DNA of 64,000 nucleotides from JANXVR01 sp034667405 (GCA_034667405.1 JAXDJX010000031.1:1-64000); one strand, 5' to 3'; counted from the first letter of the stretch, positions 17,603 to 26,795 are shown. Notes: a model not told the origin generated them from the letters alone. Made by a program: numbers and translations.

Positions 17603-20062
17603 CTACCCGCGGGTCACGAGGTTCACGAGCTTGGGTGCGCGAACGATCTCCTTCACGATCTCTCGCTCCCCGACCGCTCGCTGCGCGTTCTCACTGGCCT
17701 TCGCAAGGGCTAGGGCGTCGCCCTCACCGATATCGGCGGCGACGTCGATCCGGTCCCGGACACGCCCGTCGACCTGCACGATCAACTGCACCGTCTCATC
17801 CATGACCAGCACGGGATCGAACACGGGCCAGGCGGACACGTGCACCGAATCCGGTTGACCCAGGTCCACGCGCCAGAGCTCCTCGGCGATGAACGGGGCG
17901 AGCGGTCCGAGCAGCTGGACCAGCGTCCGCGCCGCGTCCATCGCGCCCGACCCCCCGTCAAGCGCGACGCGGATCTCGTTCGTCAGAACCTGAAGTTTCG
18001 AGATGGCGACGTTGATGCGGAAGGCCTCCAGATCGGCGGTCACCCATTGGATGGTGCGATGCGTGAGGCGCACCAACCCCTCGGGTTCGGCCACTGCGAA
18101 CCCCCGCTCGGCCGCCTCGCCCACCGCGGTGAACACGCGGCTCAACCACGAATGGACACCCGGCCGGCGCCCGGGATCGTCGCCTGCGATGAGCTTCCAG
18201 TCGATGTCGTCCTCGAACGGCCCGGCGAACAGCATGATCAACCGCACGGAATCGGCGCCCCACCGTTCGACGATGGGCATCGGTTCGACCATGTTGCCCT
18301 TGGACTTCGACATGGAGGCGCCGCCGTAGATCACCTGGCCCTGGTTCATGAGCTTGGGGAACGGCTCGGTGAACGACACCATCCCCATGTCGAACAGCAC
18401 CTTCGTGAAGAAGCGTGAATAGAGGAGGTGCAGGATGGCGTGTTCGACCCCTCCCGTGTACTGGCCGACCGGCATCCACTTGGCGACGGCCGCCGGGTCG
18501 AACGGCCCGTCCGGATAGTCGGGTGAGCAGTACCGGAGGTAGTACCAGCTGCTATCGACGAAGGTGTCCATCGTGTCCGTGTCGCGAACGGCCTCACCGC
18601 CACAGGTCGGGCAGGCCACATGCTTCCACGAAGGGTGGCGGGCCAGGGGCGACTCACCACCCAGTTCGAAGTCAACGTCCGTCGGCAGTTCCACCGGGAG
18701 GTCCGACTCGGGGACCGCTACCTCACCGCATGTCGGACAGTGGATGATCGGGATGGGCGCACCCCAGTACCGCTGACGGCTGATCAACCAGTCGCGGAGC
18801 CGGAAGTTGACGGTCCCTTTCCCCCGCCCCTCCTGCTCCAGCCACTTCACGACCTTCTCGATCGACGCCGGGGTCTCCTCACCGTCGAACGGACCGGAGT
18901 TCGTCATGATGCCTTCGCCCGCGTAGGCCTGGGTCATGGTGTCGCCGTCCATCGGCTCGCCGTCTCGAGGCTGGATCACCGCACGTACCGGAACGCCGTG
19001 CGTGCGCGCGAACGCGAAGTCGCGCTCGTCGTGGGCGGGCACGGCCATGATCGCACCCGTCCCGTACCCCATCAGCACGTAGGGCGCTGCGTAACAGGGG
19101 ATCTCCTCCCCGCTCACCGGATTCACCGCGTGCGTTCCGAGGAACACACCGTCCTTGGTGTCCACCTCTTCGCGGGAGTTCATCGAGGTGGCTCGCACCT
19201 TGTCCAGGAGTGGCTTCACCTGGTCCCAGGTGCCGCCCAGCTCGGCCAGGCGCCGCACGGCAGGATGCTCGACCGAGAAGACGAAGAACGTCACCCCCCA
19301 CAGCGTGTCGGGACGCGTCGTGAACACCGGGATCTCCTCACCGGTCTCCTTGATGGTGAACGTCACCTCGGCACCCTGGCTCCGGCCGATCCAGTTCCGC
19401 TGCATGAGCTTCACGCGCTCGGGCCAGGCGTCCAGCTGTTCCATGTCGTCCACGAGCCGCTGGGCGTAGTCGGTGATCTTGTAGAACCACTGGGTCAGGT
19501 CACGGCGTTCGACCATGGTTCCGCACCGCTCGCACGCGCCCTGGATCACCTGCTCGTTCGCCAGGACCGTCGCGTCCCTGGGGCACCAATTGACCGGCGA
19601 CGTCTTCCGGTACGCCAGGCCCCGCTCGAAGAACTTCGTGAAGAGCCACTGCGTCCAGCGGTAGTACGAGGGGTCGCAGGTGTTCAGCCGGCGAGACCAG
19701 TCGAACGACATGCCCATCCGTTTGAAGCTGGCCGCCTGCTGTTCGATGTTCGCGTAGGTCCACTCGGCCGGGGGGACTCCGCGCTTGATCGCCGCGTTCT
19801 CGGCCGGCAGCCCGAACGCGTCCCACCCGATGGGGTGCAAGACGTTGAACCCCTGGCGGGTCCTGTACCTGGCGACCACGTCCCCGCCACTGAAGGCCTC
19901 CGCATGACCCATGTGCAAGTCACCGGAAGGGTAGGGGAACATGTCCAGCGCGTAGAACTTCGGGCGGGTGTCGGCCGGGTCGTCGGAGGCGCGATGCCTG
20001 CCCTCCTCCTCCCAGATCTTCACCCACTTCGGTTCGATCTCGGACGCGTCGTACTTCCGCAT
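17603..20062 (-). CDS. leuS: Leucyl-tRNA synthetase
   Basis: An 819-residue class I synthetase that charges tRNA-Leu. The HIGH-type motif is FPYPSGDLHMGH at residues 42-53, a zinc-binding insertion has CPTCG pairs, an editing (CP1) domain lies in the middle, and the KMSKS-type loop MSKSKGN is near residue 580. Length and order fit bacterial LeuRS. ATG 20062 has TACCAT 6 nt upstream, again without a Shine-Dalgarno sequence. Confidence 0.97.
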   Translation of the reverse strand: MRKYDASEIEPKWVKIWEEEGRHRASDDPADTRPKFYALDMFPYPSGDLHMGHAEAFSGGDVVARYRTRQGFNVLHPIGWDAFGLPAENAAIKRGVPPAEWTYANIEQQAASFKRMGMSFDWSRRLNTCDPSYYRWTQWLFTKFFERGLAYRKTSPVNWCPRDATVLANEQVIQGACERCGTMVERRDLTQWFYKITDYAQRLVDDMEQLDAWPERVKLMQRNWIGRSQGAEVTFTIKETGEEIPVFTTRPDTLWGVTFFVFSVEHPAVRRLAELGGTWDQVKPLLDKVRATSMNSREEVDTKDGVFLGTHAVNPVSGEEIPCYAAPYVLMGYGTGAIMAVPAHDERDFAFARTHGVPVRAVIQPRDGEPMDGDTMTQAYAGEGIMTNSGPFDGEETPASIEKVVKWLEQEGRGKGTVNFRLRDWLISRQRYWGAPIPIIHCPTCGEVAVPESDLPVELPTDVDFELGGESPLARHPSWKHVACPTCGGEAVRDTDTMDTFVDSSWYYLRYCSPDYPDGPFDPAAVAKWMPVGQYTGGVEHAILHLLYSRFFTKVLFDMGMVSFTEPFPKLMNQGQVIYGGASMSKSKGNMVEPMPIVERWGADSVRLIMLFAGPFEDDIDWKLIAGDDPGRRPGVHSWLSRVFTAVGEAAERGFAVAEPEGLVRLTHRTIQWVTADLEAFRINVAISKLQVLTNEIRVALDGGSGAMDAARTLVQLLGPLAPFIAEELWRVDLGQPDSVHVSAWPVFDPVLVMDETVQLIVQVDGRVRDRIDVAADIGEGDALALAKASENAQRAVGEREIVKEIVRAPKLVNLVTRG

Positions 20063-20068
20063 CCGCAG

Positions 20069-20074
20069 ATGGTA
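20069..20074 (-). promoter_or_regulatory. -10-like TACCAT of leuS
   Basis: The minus strand reads TACCAT, 6 nt, ATG 20062, between the diguanylate cyclase gene and leuS. Confidence 0.5.
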
Positions 20075-20110
20075 GCGAACGGGTGGTCCGGGGGCGCTAG
20101 GTGGCGGTCC

Positions 20111-22228
20111 TCAGGCGGACGGGAGCAGGCCGCCGAGCCGTGTGGCGAGCGCTGGGATCTTCTCCGCCGGGACCGGCCGTGAGAAAAGGAACCCCTGAGC
20201 GAGACGGCAGCCGTTCGCGCGCAGGAATTCGAGTTCGCCGACGGTTTCGATGCCTTCGGCAAGCGGGGTCATCCCCAGGCCCTGCGCCAGTTGGATCATG
20301 GCGCGGACCATGCTCGCCATGTCCCGGTCCTTCTGCACATCCCGGATGAACGAGCGGTCGATCTTCAGGATGTCCACGGGCAGGTGCTTCAGCCTCGCCA
20401 GGGACGAATACCCGGTGCCGAAGTCGTCGATGGCGAGCTTGACTCCCCACGCGTGGAGCTCGGAGAGCACCTTCTGCGTGCGGTCGGGATCGGCCATGGC
20501 GGTCGATTCGGTGATCTCGACCGTGACGTGGTGCGGATCCGTTCCCGCATCGGAGAGCTTGGCCAGAACCTTCTCCGCCAGGTGCGCGGACCACAGTTGG
20601 CGGGGCGACAGGTTGAAGCCGACGTTCAGTTCGACGCCCGCCGCCGCCCAGACCCCGCGTTGACGGGCCATCTCGTCGATGACCCAGTCGCCGATGGCCT
20701 CGATGAGGCCCATCTCCTCGGCCAGCGGGATGAACTCTCCCGGCGGGACGATGCCACCGTTGGGATCCTGCCAACGGATCAGCGCTTCCACGCTCTCCAT
20801 CCGCCCGTCGCCCAGATCGATGATCGGTTGGTAGTGCAGAACCCAATCCTGTTGTTCGACCGCGTGACGCAAGCGCGATGTCAGCGAGAGCATCTTCAAC
20901 GGATCATCGTCGCTCGCGCTGAAGACCACGTAACCGCCGGGTTCGTAACGCTTCGACTGGTACATCGCGGCATCAGCGTTCTTCAGGAGGCCTTGACCGT
21001 CTGACGCGTCCTGCGGGAACAGACTGATCCCCACCGAACCCGACGCATAGAACTCCGTTCCATCAAGGACGAACGGCTCGCGGAGCGCCTCATGCACACG
21101 GCTGGCAACCGACTCGGCGACAAGCATCGCCGCATCCGTTCCGGGGATCACGCCCGACCCGCGTTCCAGGTCGGAGAGCAGCATGAGGAACTCGTCACCG
21201 CCCTGACGGGCTACGAGGTCTGTCTCGCGCGTGCAATCCCCCAATCGCTTGGCCAATTCCTGCAGAAGCATGTCCCCCGCCGGATGGCCTAGGGAGTCGT
21301 TCACAAGCTTGAAGTTGTCCAGGTCCAGGTAGAGCACGCCGACGCCCATGTCGTGCCGGCGCGCGCGAGAGAGGGCGAGCTCAAGCATCTCTTCGAAGAG
21401 TGCGCGGTTGGGCAGGCCCGTGAGCTTGTCGTGGTACGCCAGGAATGCGATCTGCTCTTCTGCCCGCTTGCGTTCGGTGATGTCGAAGATGACGCCCTGG
21501 ATGAGCCAGGGATTGCCGTGCTCGTCGTCGATCGGGTAGGCCTGTTCGAGGACCCACTTCTCGGTGCCGTCTTCGCTGACCATCCGGTACTCGTGGTTAA
21601 GGACGGTATGGGCCCGGTAGGACTCCTGATATTCCGTCCAGGCCCGTTCGATGTCGTCGGGATGCACGTGGTGCCGCCAGCTGTAGGGGTCGGCCAGCCA
21701 CTCGGCCTGGCTGAGTCCGAGCAGCGTTGTCACCTGAGGACTGACGTAGATCGACTCTGCGGTGTCATCGACCGGATCCAGGTAGACGACCGCGGGGATC
21801 TGTTCGACGAGGGCCCGGTATTTGGCCTCCGCCTCGTAGCGCGCCTCGCGGCCCTCCTGGAGATCGGACGCGTCACGCAGCGTGACCACGAACAGTTGCT
21901 CCGGACCCTCGATCGCGCCCAGGTGAACCTCAACGGGCAAGTCGGTGCCGCCCGACCTATGGCATACAGCTTCGAAGCGCGAACCCTGATCGGCTCCTGC
22001 AAGCCCGTCGGGAAGCAGCGTCTCAACCGCCTCGCCGGTGAGGAACGCTGCGGTGAAACCGGTCAGATCTTCGAGCCGATGGTTCGCGAAGAGGATCTTG
22101 CCATCGCTGGCGGTAACCACCAGGCACTCGGGCGTCGCCTCCAGGAAGGAGCCGGGCTCGATGAGCCGTGCCAAGCGCGCGATGGCGGCGTCGCTGGCCA
22201 CAGATGGGGTTCGTGCGTTCGTGCTCAT
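20111..22228 (-). CDS. PAS-PAS-GGDEF-EAL cyclic-di-GMP signalling protein
   Basis: A 705-residue cytoplasmic protein from ATG 22228; an in-frame ATG at 22264 would add 12 residues, but the GGAGGG 10 nt before 22228 favours the shorter form. Two PAS sensor domains (about residues 15-125 and 135-260, the second ending DITERKRAEEQ) are followed by a GGDEF domain with intact RQGGDEF and an RETD product-inhibition site five residues before it. The EAL domain has EALIRW, DDFGTGYSSL and IDRSFI. Both synthesis and hydrolysis of c-di-GMP therefore look possible. No transmembrane segment is seen. The PAS ligand is unknown. Confidence 0.93.
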   Translation of the reverse strand: MSTNARTPSVASDAAIARLARLIEPGSFLEATPECLVVTASDGKILFANHRLEDLTGFTAAFLTGEAVETLLPDGLAGADQGSRFEAVCHRSGGTDLPVEVHLGAIEGPEQLFVVTLRDASDLQEGREARYEAEAKYRALVEQIPAVVYLDPVDDTAESIYVSPQVTTLLGLSQAEWLADPYSWRHHVHPDDIERAWTEYQESYRAHTVLNHEYRMVSEDGTEKWVLEQAYPIDDEHGNPWLIQGVIFDITERKRAEEQIAFLAYHDKLTGLPNRALFEEMLELALSRARRHDMGVGVLYLDLDNFKLVNDSLGHPAGDMLLQELAKRLGDCTRETDLVARQGGDEFLMLLSDLERGSGVIPGTDAAMLVAESVASRVHEALREPFVLDGTEFYASGSVGISLFPQDASDGQGLLKNADAAMYQSKRYEPGGYVVFSASDDDPLKMLSLTSRLRHAVEQQDWVLHYQPIIDLGDGRMESVEALIRWQDPNGGIVPPGEFIPLAEEMGLIEAIGDWVIDEMARQRGVWAAAGVELNVGFNLSPRQLWSAHLAEKVLAKLSDAGTDPHHVTVEITESTAMADPDRTQKVLSELHAWGVKLAIDDFGTGYSSLARLKHLPVDILKIDRSFIRDVQKDRDMASMVRAMIQLAQGLGMTPLAEGIETVGELEFLRANGCRLAQGFLFSRPVPAEKIPALATRLGGLLPSA

Positions 22229-22335
22229 TCCCTGCGTGCCCTCCGGGTTGCTCCACGGAGGCATCGACCCGAACGGCCCGATTCCTTAGCGAAAGACCTA
22301 CGGAACGCGGGGAGATCTGGGGGCGAAGGGGTGGA

Positions 22336-23556
22336 TCAGATACGGGGCGCCATCTCGGTGATCCCCCACGGGCTCCCGTGCTGCTTCATGAGGTCCATGA
22401 ACGGCACGGCGTCGAACGCCTCAGGACCCAGGATGCCGGTCCCCTTCCAGGCGCCGGTAGCCAGCAGTTCCAGCCCGATCGCAGGGTTCAACGCGGTCTG
22501 CCACGTCACCCCTTGGGCGCCGTCCTTCGCCCAGGTCTCCTCGGTGTCGACCACGTGGTAGACGTACACCTCGCGCGGGTTTCCATCTGTCCCCGTCCCT
22601 TTCACCCAGGTACCGGCGCAGGTCTTGCCGGTCATCTCCTCGCCGAGGAATGCCGGGTCGGGCAGGCATGCCGCCACCACATCTCGAGGACTCACCTCAA
22701 CACCACGCACGTTCACCCTGGGCACCCGATCGAGTCCCAGCTTGTGGAGCGTCTCCAAGACCTGGATGAACTCATCCCCCAACCCGTACTTGAACGTGAC
22801 GCGGTTGCAGTCGATCCAACGAGGCACCAACAGCACTTCCTCATGCTCGACGTTCACGCACTCCACCTGGCCGATACCTTCCGGGAACATGAACTGCTCA
22901 GGCTCGGAGAACGGAGCGGTCGTGAACCAACCGCGCTCCTTCTCCCAGATGACGGGTGGGTTCAGACACTCCTCGATCGTGGTCCAGATACTGAACGTGG
23001 GGGCGAAGTCATGTCCCTTGATGACCAGGTTCGCGCCGTCGCGGACGCCAACCTCGTCGACCGAAGCGAACAGATGATCCTGTGCGTACCGAGCGAACAC
23101 GTCGGAAGCTCCCGGCTCGACACCCAGGCCAACGAGCGCAAGCCTCCCCGAATCGCTCCATTGCTGCTCGGTCGCGAACTGGTCATCGCCCAACTTCTTG
23201 CCCACGACCTGGGTCGGGTTCTCGGGGTGCGGTTTGGAGAGCGACATCGCCATGTCCATGTAGTCCACGCCCGCCTGCATGGCGCCGTTGAAGATCGGCA
23301 TGACGAACCGGGGGTCGGCGGCGTTCAGGACATTCGTGATGCCGTGCGCCCGGCACGCCTCGGCCACCTGCGCCGCATCCGATGCGTCCAAGGTGATCGC
23401 GCTGAACGTGCCCTTGTCGCCGTAGCGATCCACCACGCGTTGCCCGCGCGCAGGATCCAGATCCGCGAACACAACGTGGTCATAGAAATCCCGGCGCGCA
23501 ACGATCGGTGCGAACGCCGCGCCGACACCGCCGGAACCAACAACCAGAATCTTCAT
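22336..23556 (-). CDS. Saccharopine dehydrogenase family reductase
   Basis: A 406-residue protein with an N-terminal Rossmann fold (MKILVVGSGGVGAAFAPIV) and the C-terminal saccharopine dehydrogenase domain. The VLNAADPRFVMPIFNGAMQA and GVDYMDMAM stretches are typical of the Lys9-like branch. Bacterial members act on lysine/saccharopine or on carboxyspermidine-type substrates with NAD(P)H; the exact reaction is not clear. It is a single gene, divergent from the DinB-like gene at 23670, with AGGAG about 12 nt before the ATG. No lysine-catabolism or polyamine gene is adjacent. Confidence 0.85.
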   Translation of the reverse strand: MKILVVGSGGVGAAFAPIVARRDFYDHVVFADLDPARGQRVVDRYGDKGTFSAITLDASDAAQVAEACRAHGITNVLNAADPRFVMPIFNGAMQAGVDYMDMAMSLSKPHPENPTQVVGKKLGDDQFATEQQWSDSGRLALVGLGVEPGASDVFARYAQDHLFASVDEVGVRDGANLVIKGHDFAPTFSIWTTIEECLNPPVIWEKERGWFTTAPFSEPEQFMFPEGIGQVECVNVEHEEVLLVPRWIDCNRVTFKYGLGDEFIQVLETLHKLGLDRVPRVNVRGVEVSPRDVVAACLPDPAFLGEEMTGKTCAGTWVKGTGTDGNPREVYVYHVVDTEETWAKDGAQGVTWQTALNPAIGLELLATGAWKGTGILGPEAFDAVPFMDLMKQHGSPWGITEMAPRI

Positions 23557-23669
23557 AGGTGGAGTCGCTCCTTGGTTATCTCGACGGACACCCCCTGGCG
23601 CCCGCGCCGATGATACCGGCGTCCTCTATGCTTCGGCCAAACGAGTCCCGAGACCAACGGAGCAGACCA

Positions 23670-24131
23670 TTGGCGAACATCGATCCCGCCATCGTTGCCG
23701 AGGAAGACCGTCTCTGGCATGAACTCTCATCTACGCTCGAAGGCTTCACGCCTGAACAGCTCCTAGCCCCCGGCTACTACGCCGAGAGCTGGTCGGCCAA
23801 AGATGCCCTTGCCCACGTCGGCACCTGGCTAGCCGAGGCGGGGTCGGCGCTCGAGCAGATCCGCGGCGGTACCTACGTGCCGCTCAAGGCCGCGGAAGTC
23901 GACGAGATGAACGAACGGTTCCTCGAAGCGATGCGCGACGCGTCAGCCCGGGACGTCAGTGCACAGGCCACTGCGGCACGTTCGCGGATGTTGCGGGCCT
24001 GGGCGGACGCGCCCGATGACGGCCTCTCCGCCGACTGGATCCGCAAATCGGGTCCCGACCACTACCGCGAGCATCTCCCCCGCCTCCGTCAATGGCTCGA
24101 CGAACTCCGCAGCAGCGCAGCCACCACCTGA
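23670..24131 (+). CDS. DinB-like / mycothiol-type metal-binding protein
   Basis: A 153-residue four-helix protein from TTG 23670 (GGAG about 8 nt upstream). The frame is open further upstream, with an ATG at 23628, but the family N-terminus fits the TTG. It has the pattern WSAKDALAHVGTW and, near the end, DHYREHLPRLRQWL, which supply spaced histidines like the metal site of DinB/ClbS-like proteins. A clear paralogue lies at 40854-41294. Family members act as thiol-dependent transferases or have unknown functions; the substrate is not predictable. Confidence 0.75.
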   Translation: MANIDPAIVAEEDRLWHELSSTLEGFTPEQLLAPGYYAESWSAKDALAHVGTWLAEAGSALEQIRGGTYVPLKAAEVDEMNERFLEAMRDASARDVSAQATAARSRMLRAWADAPDDGLSADWIRKSGPDHYREHLPRLRQWLDELRSSAATT

Positions 24132-24144
24132 ACAGAGCCTCGAC

Positions 24145-24282
24145 ATGCCGCATCCCGAGACGCCCGTCCTCGAAACGTACCGCCCGATCCTCCGGCATCT
24201 CACCATGGATAACTCGGACTCGCTCGCTGCGGTCTATGCGGACCCCGAGGTCAGGCTGGGGTGGGGCTGGATGGCGAAGTCC
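24145..24282 (+). pseudogene. Remnant of a GNAT acetyltransferase gene (5' end)
   Basis: An ATG at 24145 opens a frame reading PVLETYRPILRHLTMDNSD, then AAVYADPEV. This is the start of a RimJ/RimL-type N-acetyltransferase (family form: LETxRLxLRxLTxxDAxxLxxxxxDPEV). The resemblance stops after about 45 codons, and the rest of the domain, including the acetyl-CoA loop, is absent before the convergent response-regulator gene. A deletion probably removed the remainder. Confidence 0.65.
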
Positions 24283-24328
24283 TCCCGCTGCACTCCACAT
24301 CGTCCGCAACCCGGCGTTGAGGCCAAAC

Positions 24329-24997
24329 CTAGTCGAAGGTGCCGGGCGTCGTTGTGTGACGGGCGAGGTAAGCGGCCGCCTCGGCCCGGCGAGCCACCTC
24401 AAGTTTCGACAGGATGCTGGAGACGTAGTTCTTCACGGTCTTCTCGGCCAGATTCAGTTCGTCGCCGATCTCCTTGTTGGTCTTGCCGTCGGCGACCAGG
24501 GCGAGGATCCGCTCTTCCTGCGGCGATAGACGCGCGAGGCGTTCGTCCTTCATGAGGTGCTTGCCCTTGCGCAAGCGTTCGAGGACGGAGTTGGTGACCA
24601 GCGGATCCAACAGGGACTCGCCGGCGCCCACCGCGCGAATGGCGCGGAGAAGGTCGTTCGATCGCACCTGCTTCAGGACGTAGCCCGACGCTCCCGCCAT
24701 GATCGAGGCGAACAACGCCTGATCGTCGGAGAACGAGGTCAGCATGAGGACGCGCGTCGCAGGATGCTTCGCACGGATCTCGCGAGTCGCCTCGATACCG
24801 CTCCCGTCTGCGAGCCGGACGTCCATGACGACGACATCGGGGCTGGTACGCACGGCCTCGTCGATCGCCTCCTGCACGGTCCCAGCTTCCGACGTCACGA
24901 TGATGTCGTCCTCGGCACCGAGCATCGCCCGGATCCCATCGCGCACGATCTCGTGATCGTCGACAAGCATGACGCGGAGCGGCGGCTTCTTCGACAC
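24329..24997 (-). CDS. NarL/DosR-type response regulator
   Basis: A 222-residue regulator. The receiver domain has VDDHEIVRDGI, phospho-acceptor Asp59 in VVVMDVRL, a Thr/Ser switch and GYVLKQ. A LuxR-type helix-turn-helix (LSPQEERILALVADGKTNKE, TVKNYVSSIL) ends the protein. The layout and wording resemble actinobacterial DosR/DevR. The cognate kinase is probably the GAF histidine kinase at 25563-26711, two genes upstream on the same strand. GTG 24997 is 6 nt after a TAGGAT element that overlaps the stop codon of the preceding gene. Target genes are unknown. Confidence 0.92.
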   Translation of the reverse strand: MSKKPPLRVMLVDDHEIVRDGIRAMLGAEDDIIVTSEAGTVQEAIDEAVRTSPDVVVMDVRLADGSGIEATREIRAKHPATRVLMLTSFSDDQALFASIMAGASGYVLKQVRSNDLLRAIRAVGAGESLLDPLVTNSVLERLRKGKHLMKDERLARLSPQEERILALVADGKTNKEIGDELNLAEKTVKNYVSSILSKLEVARRAEAAAYLARHTTTPGTFD

Positions 24998-25003
24998 GCC
25001 TAC

Positions 25004-25009
25004 ATCCTA
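25004..25009 (-). promoter_or_regulatory. -10-like TAGGAT of the response regulator
   Basis: The minus strand reads TAGGAT, 6 nt, GTG 24997. The TAG of the hexamer is also the stop codon of the upstream small gene. Confidence 0.5.
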
Positions 25010-25489
25010 GTGAAGGGTGGGAGCGGCGATCTCATCGTGATCGGCTGTGAGCGCCTGGGCCACCCTGTCAAGGAAGTCCTTGATGGTCGCCTCCGCCACG
25101 CGGAACATGATGGACCGGTCCACGGCCCTTCCCAGGAGACCCAGAGGCGGCGCGTAGCGAGCACTCATGGCCAGCTGCGTTCGGACATCTTCCAGGCGCG
25201 CGATCTCCAGATCCGCGTCAAGCGTGGGGAACAGACCCGGCGACCCCGTTGGGGTCCATCGCAGCGGGAGGATCGTCTTGGAGGCGAGCGCCACCGGAGT
25301 ACCGAGTTCCACGGCGACCGTTCGTTCGATCCGGACCTCCTGGCCGAAGCCCACCCTCGCGAGCCGCACGTCGCCCTGATAGGTCGCCGCGGTCGCCAGG
25401 GCCGGCAACCAGGACCCGGGGCCGCGAAGGAGCAGATCTCGCACCCGGTCAGGCTCGATCTCGAGTTCAACGAAATACCGAGCGAACAT
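25007..25489 (-). CDS. Unrecognised protein between kinase and regulator (possible SRPBCC fold)
   Basis: A 160-residue soluble protein from ATG 25489. The frame continues upstream into the kinase region, but a GATACT element 6 nt before this ATG and the position after the kinase stop favour it. The alternation of strand-like stretches and a long C-terminal helix (VAEATIKDFLDRVAQAL) is reminiscent of SRPBCC/START-like ligand-binding folds. I do not recognise a specific family. Its location between the histidine kinase and the response regulator suggests a role in that signalling unit; this is inference. Confidence 0.65.
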   Translation of the reverse strand: MFARYFVELEIEPDRVRDLLLRGPGSWLPALATAATYQGDVRLARVGFGQEVRIERTVAVELGTPVALASKTILPLRWTPTGSPGLFPTLDADLEIARLEDVRTQLAMSARYAPPLGLLGRAVDRSIMFRVAEATIKDFLDRVAQALTADHDEIAAPTLH

Positions 25490-25495
25490 ACGACG

Positions 25496-25501
25496 AGTAT
25501 C
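25496..25501 (-). promoter_or_regulatory. -10-like GATACT before the 25007-25489 gene
   Basis: The minus strand reads GATACT, 6 nt, ATG 25489. The same hexamer and the same spacing occur before the GTG at 26808. Confidence 0.4.
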
Positions 25502-25562
25502 GACGCAACGGCCGGGGTGCCGAACCGCCAGAGGACCCTCTTCCCGTAGGCCGACCGGCAGC

Positions 25563-26711
25563 TCAGAGCGGGATGGTGGCTCGGACCGTCGTGCCGTCTT
25601 TCGCGCTGCTGGTGATCTCGATCGTGCCGCCCAGGGAATCCACTCGTGAGCGCAGGTTCGCCAGTCCCAAGCCGAACTCATGTGCGGCGGTTGCATCGAA
25701 CCCGACACCGTCGTCGTCGATCTCGAGCACCCCGCCGGTCTGCTCGCGACGAAGGGACACACGACACGTCTGTGCGCCGGCGTGCCGCTCGACGTTCGAG
25801 AGCGCCTCCCTGGCCAGGTGCAGGACGTCCGTGGCCCGGCCCGCGAGTTCGCTCGCTGTCCTCGCGTCGACATCCACCACGGTGACCACCTCCGAGCGCT
25901 CCTCGAACTCGACCGCGAGCTGTTTCAGCGCTTGATCGAGCTGACGGTCGGCCAGGATGCCGGGTTGCAGACCGAAGATGTAGTTCCGAAGATCGCGGAT
26001 CGCCCGGTCGATCTCCTCCACCGCCGCCTCGATCCGGCGCGAGGTATCTTCATCCGGCGACGTCCCGGCGGTCCCTTGCAATCCCATCCCCACGGCGAAC
26101 AGCGCTTGGATGACGCCGTCGTGAAGATCGCGGGCGATCCGTTCGCGGTCTTCCAACATCTCGAGACGGCGACGCTGCTCCTCGGCTCTGCGCGTTTCAT
26201 CCCGCAATCGCGCGTTCTCCACGGCCAGTCCCGCTTGAGTGGCCAGGACCTCGAGCGCGAGTTGATCCTCGGCCGTGAACTCGTCGCCGTCTTCCTTCTC
26301 GGTGAGATAGATGTTGCCGAACACGCTGCCGAGGGCCAGCACCGGCGCTCCGAGGAAAGACTGCATCGGGGGGTGGTTGGGAGGGAACCCGTAAGAACGT
26401 GGATCCTTGGAGATGTCGGGGATCCGGACGGATCGGCGTTCCTCGATGAGGAGTCCCAGCATCCCGTGGCCCACCGGGATCTCCCCGATGGCCGCTCGCT
26501 CGTGGTCAGTGATGCCCTTCGTGATGAAGCGTTCGATCCGAAGACGATCTTCCGTGAGGACGCCGAGTGCGCCGTAGCGTGCCCCGGTGATTGCGATGGC
26601 GAGCTCCACGATGCGGTCCAGGACCCGGTCAAGATCGAGTTCGGAGACCAGCGTGAGCCCGGCCTCGATCAGCAGACGGTCCTTGTCCCCTGCTCCGGTG
26701 TCCCGATCCAC
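25563..26711 (-). CDS. GAF-domain sensor histidine kinase (DosS/DevS-like)
   Basis: A soluble kinase of 382 residues from GTG 26711; a TTG at 26717 would add two residues. One GAF domain (about residues 12-165, with LGAPVLALGSVFGNIYLTEK) is followed by a coiled linker, a HisKA_3 dimerisation domain with the phospho-acceptor His in RERIARDLHDGVIQALF (about residue 197), and a HATPase domain with the Asn box and DDDGVGFD. Wording and order resemble DosS, which senses O2, NO and CO through a heme GAF. Here only one GAF is present, and heme binding cannot be judged. It lies upstream of the likely partner regulator. Confidence 0.92.
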   Translation of the reverse strand: MDRDTGAGDKDRLLIEAGLTLVSELDLDRVLDRIVELAIAITGARYGALGVLTEDRLRIERFITKGITDHERAAIGEIPVGHGMLGLLIEERRSVRIPDISKDPRSYGFPPNHPPMQSFLGAPVLALGSVFGNIYLTEKEDGDEFTAEDQLALEVLATQAGLAVENARLRDETRRAEEQRRRLEMLEDRERIARDLHDGVIQALFAVGMGLQGTAGTSPDEDTSRRIEAAVEEIDRAIRDLRNYIFGLQPGILADRQLDQALKQLAVEFEERSEVVTVVDVDARTASELAGRATDVLHLAREALSNVERHAGAQTCRVSLRREQTGGVLEIDDDGVGFDATAAHEFGLGLANLRSRVDSLGGTIEITSSAKDGTTVRATIPL

Positions 26712-26717
26712 GAACAA

Positions 26718-26723
26718 ACGGTA
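26718..26723 (-). promoter_or_regulatory. -10-like TACCGT of the histidine kinase
   Basis: The minus strand reads TACCGT, 6 nt, GTG 26711. The regular 6-nt spacing is the main reason for preferring this GTG over the TTG at 26717. Confidence 0.4.
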
Positions 26724-26795
26724 CGTCGTTGGGAAAGATCCCGACCGAGACCCTGATCGGTCGATCTATCGATTGCCCACCCTGCCGACTGGGTT

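Noticed and set aside
18620..20182. 520-codon plus-strand frame opposite leuS
   Set aside because: Composition is typical of an antisense shadow, and leuS is certain on the other strand.
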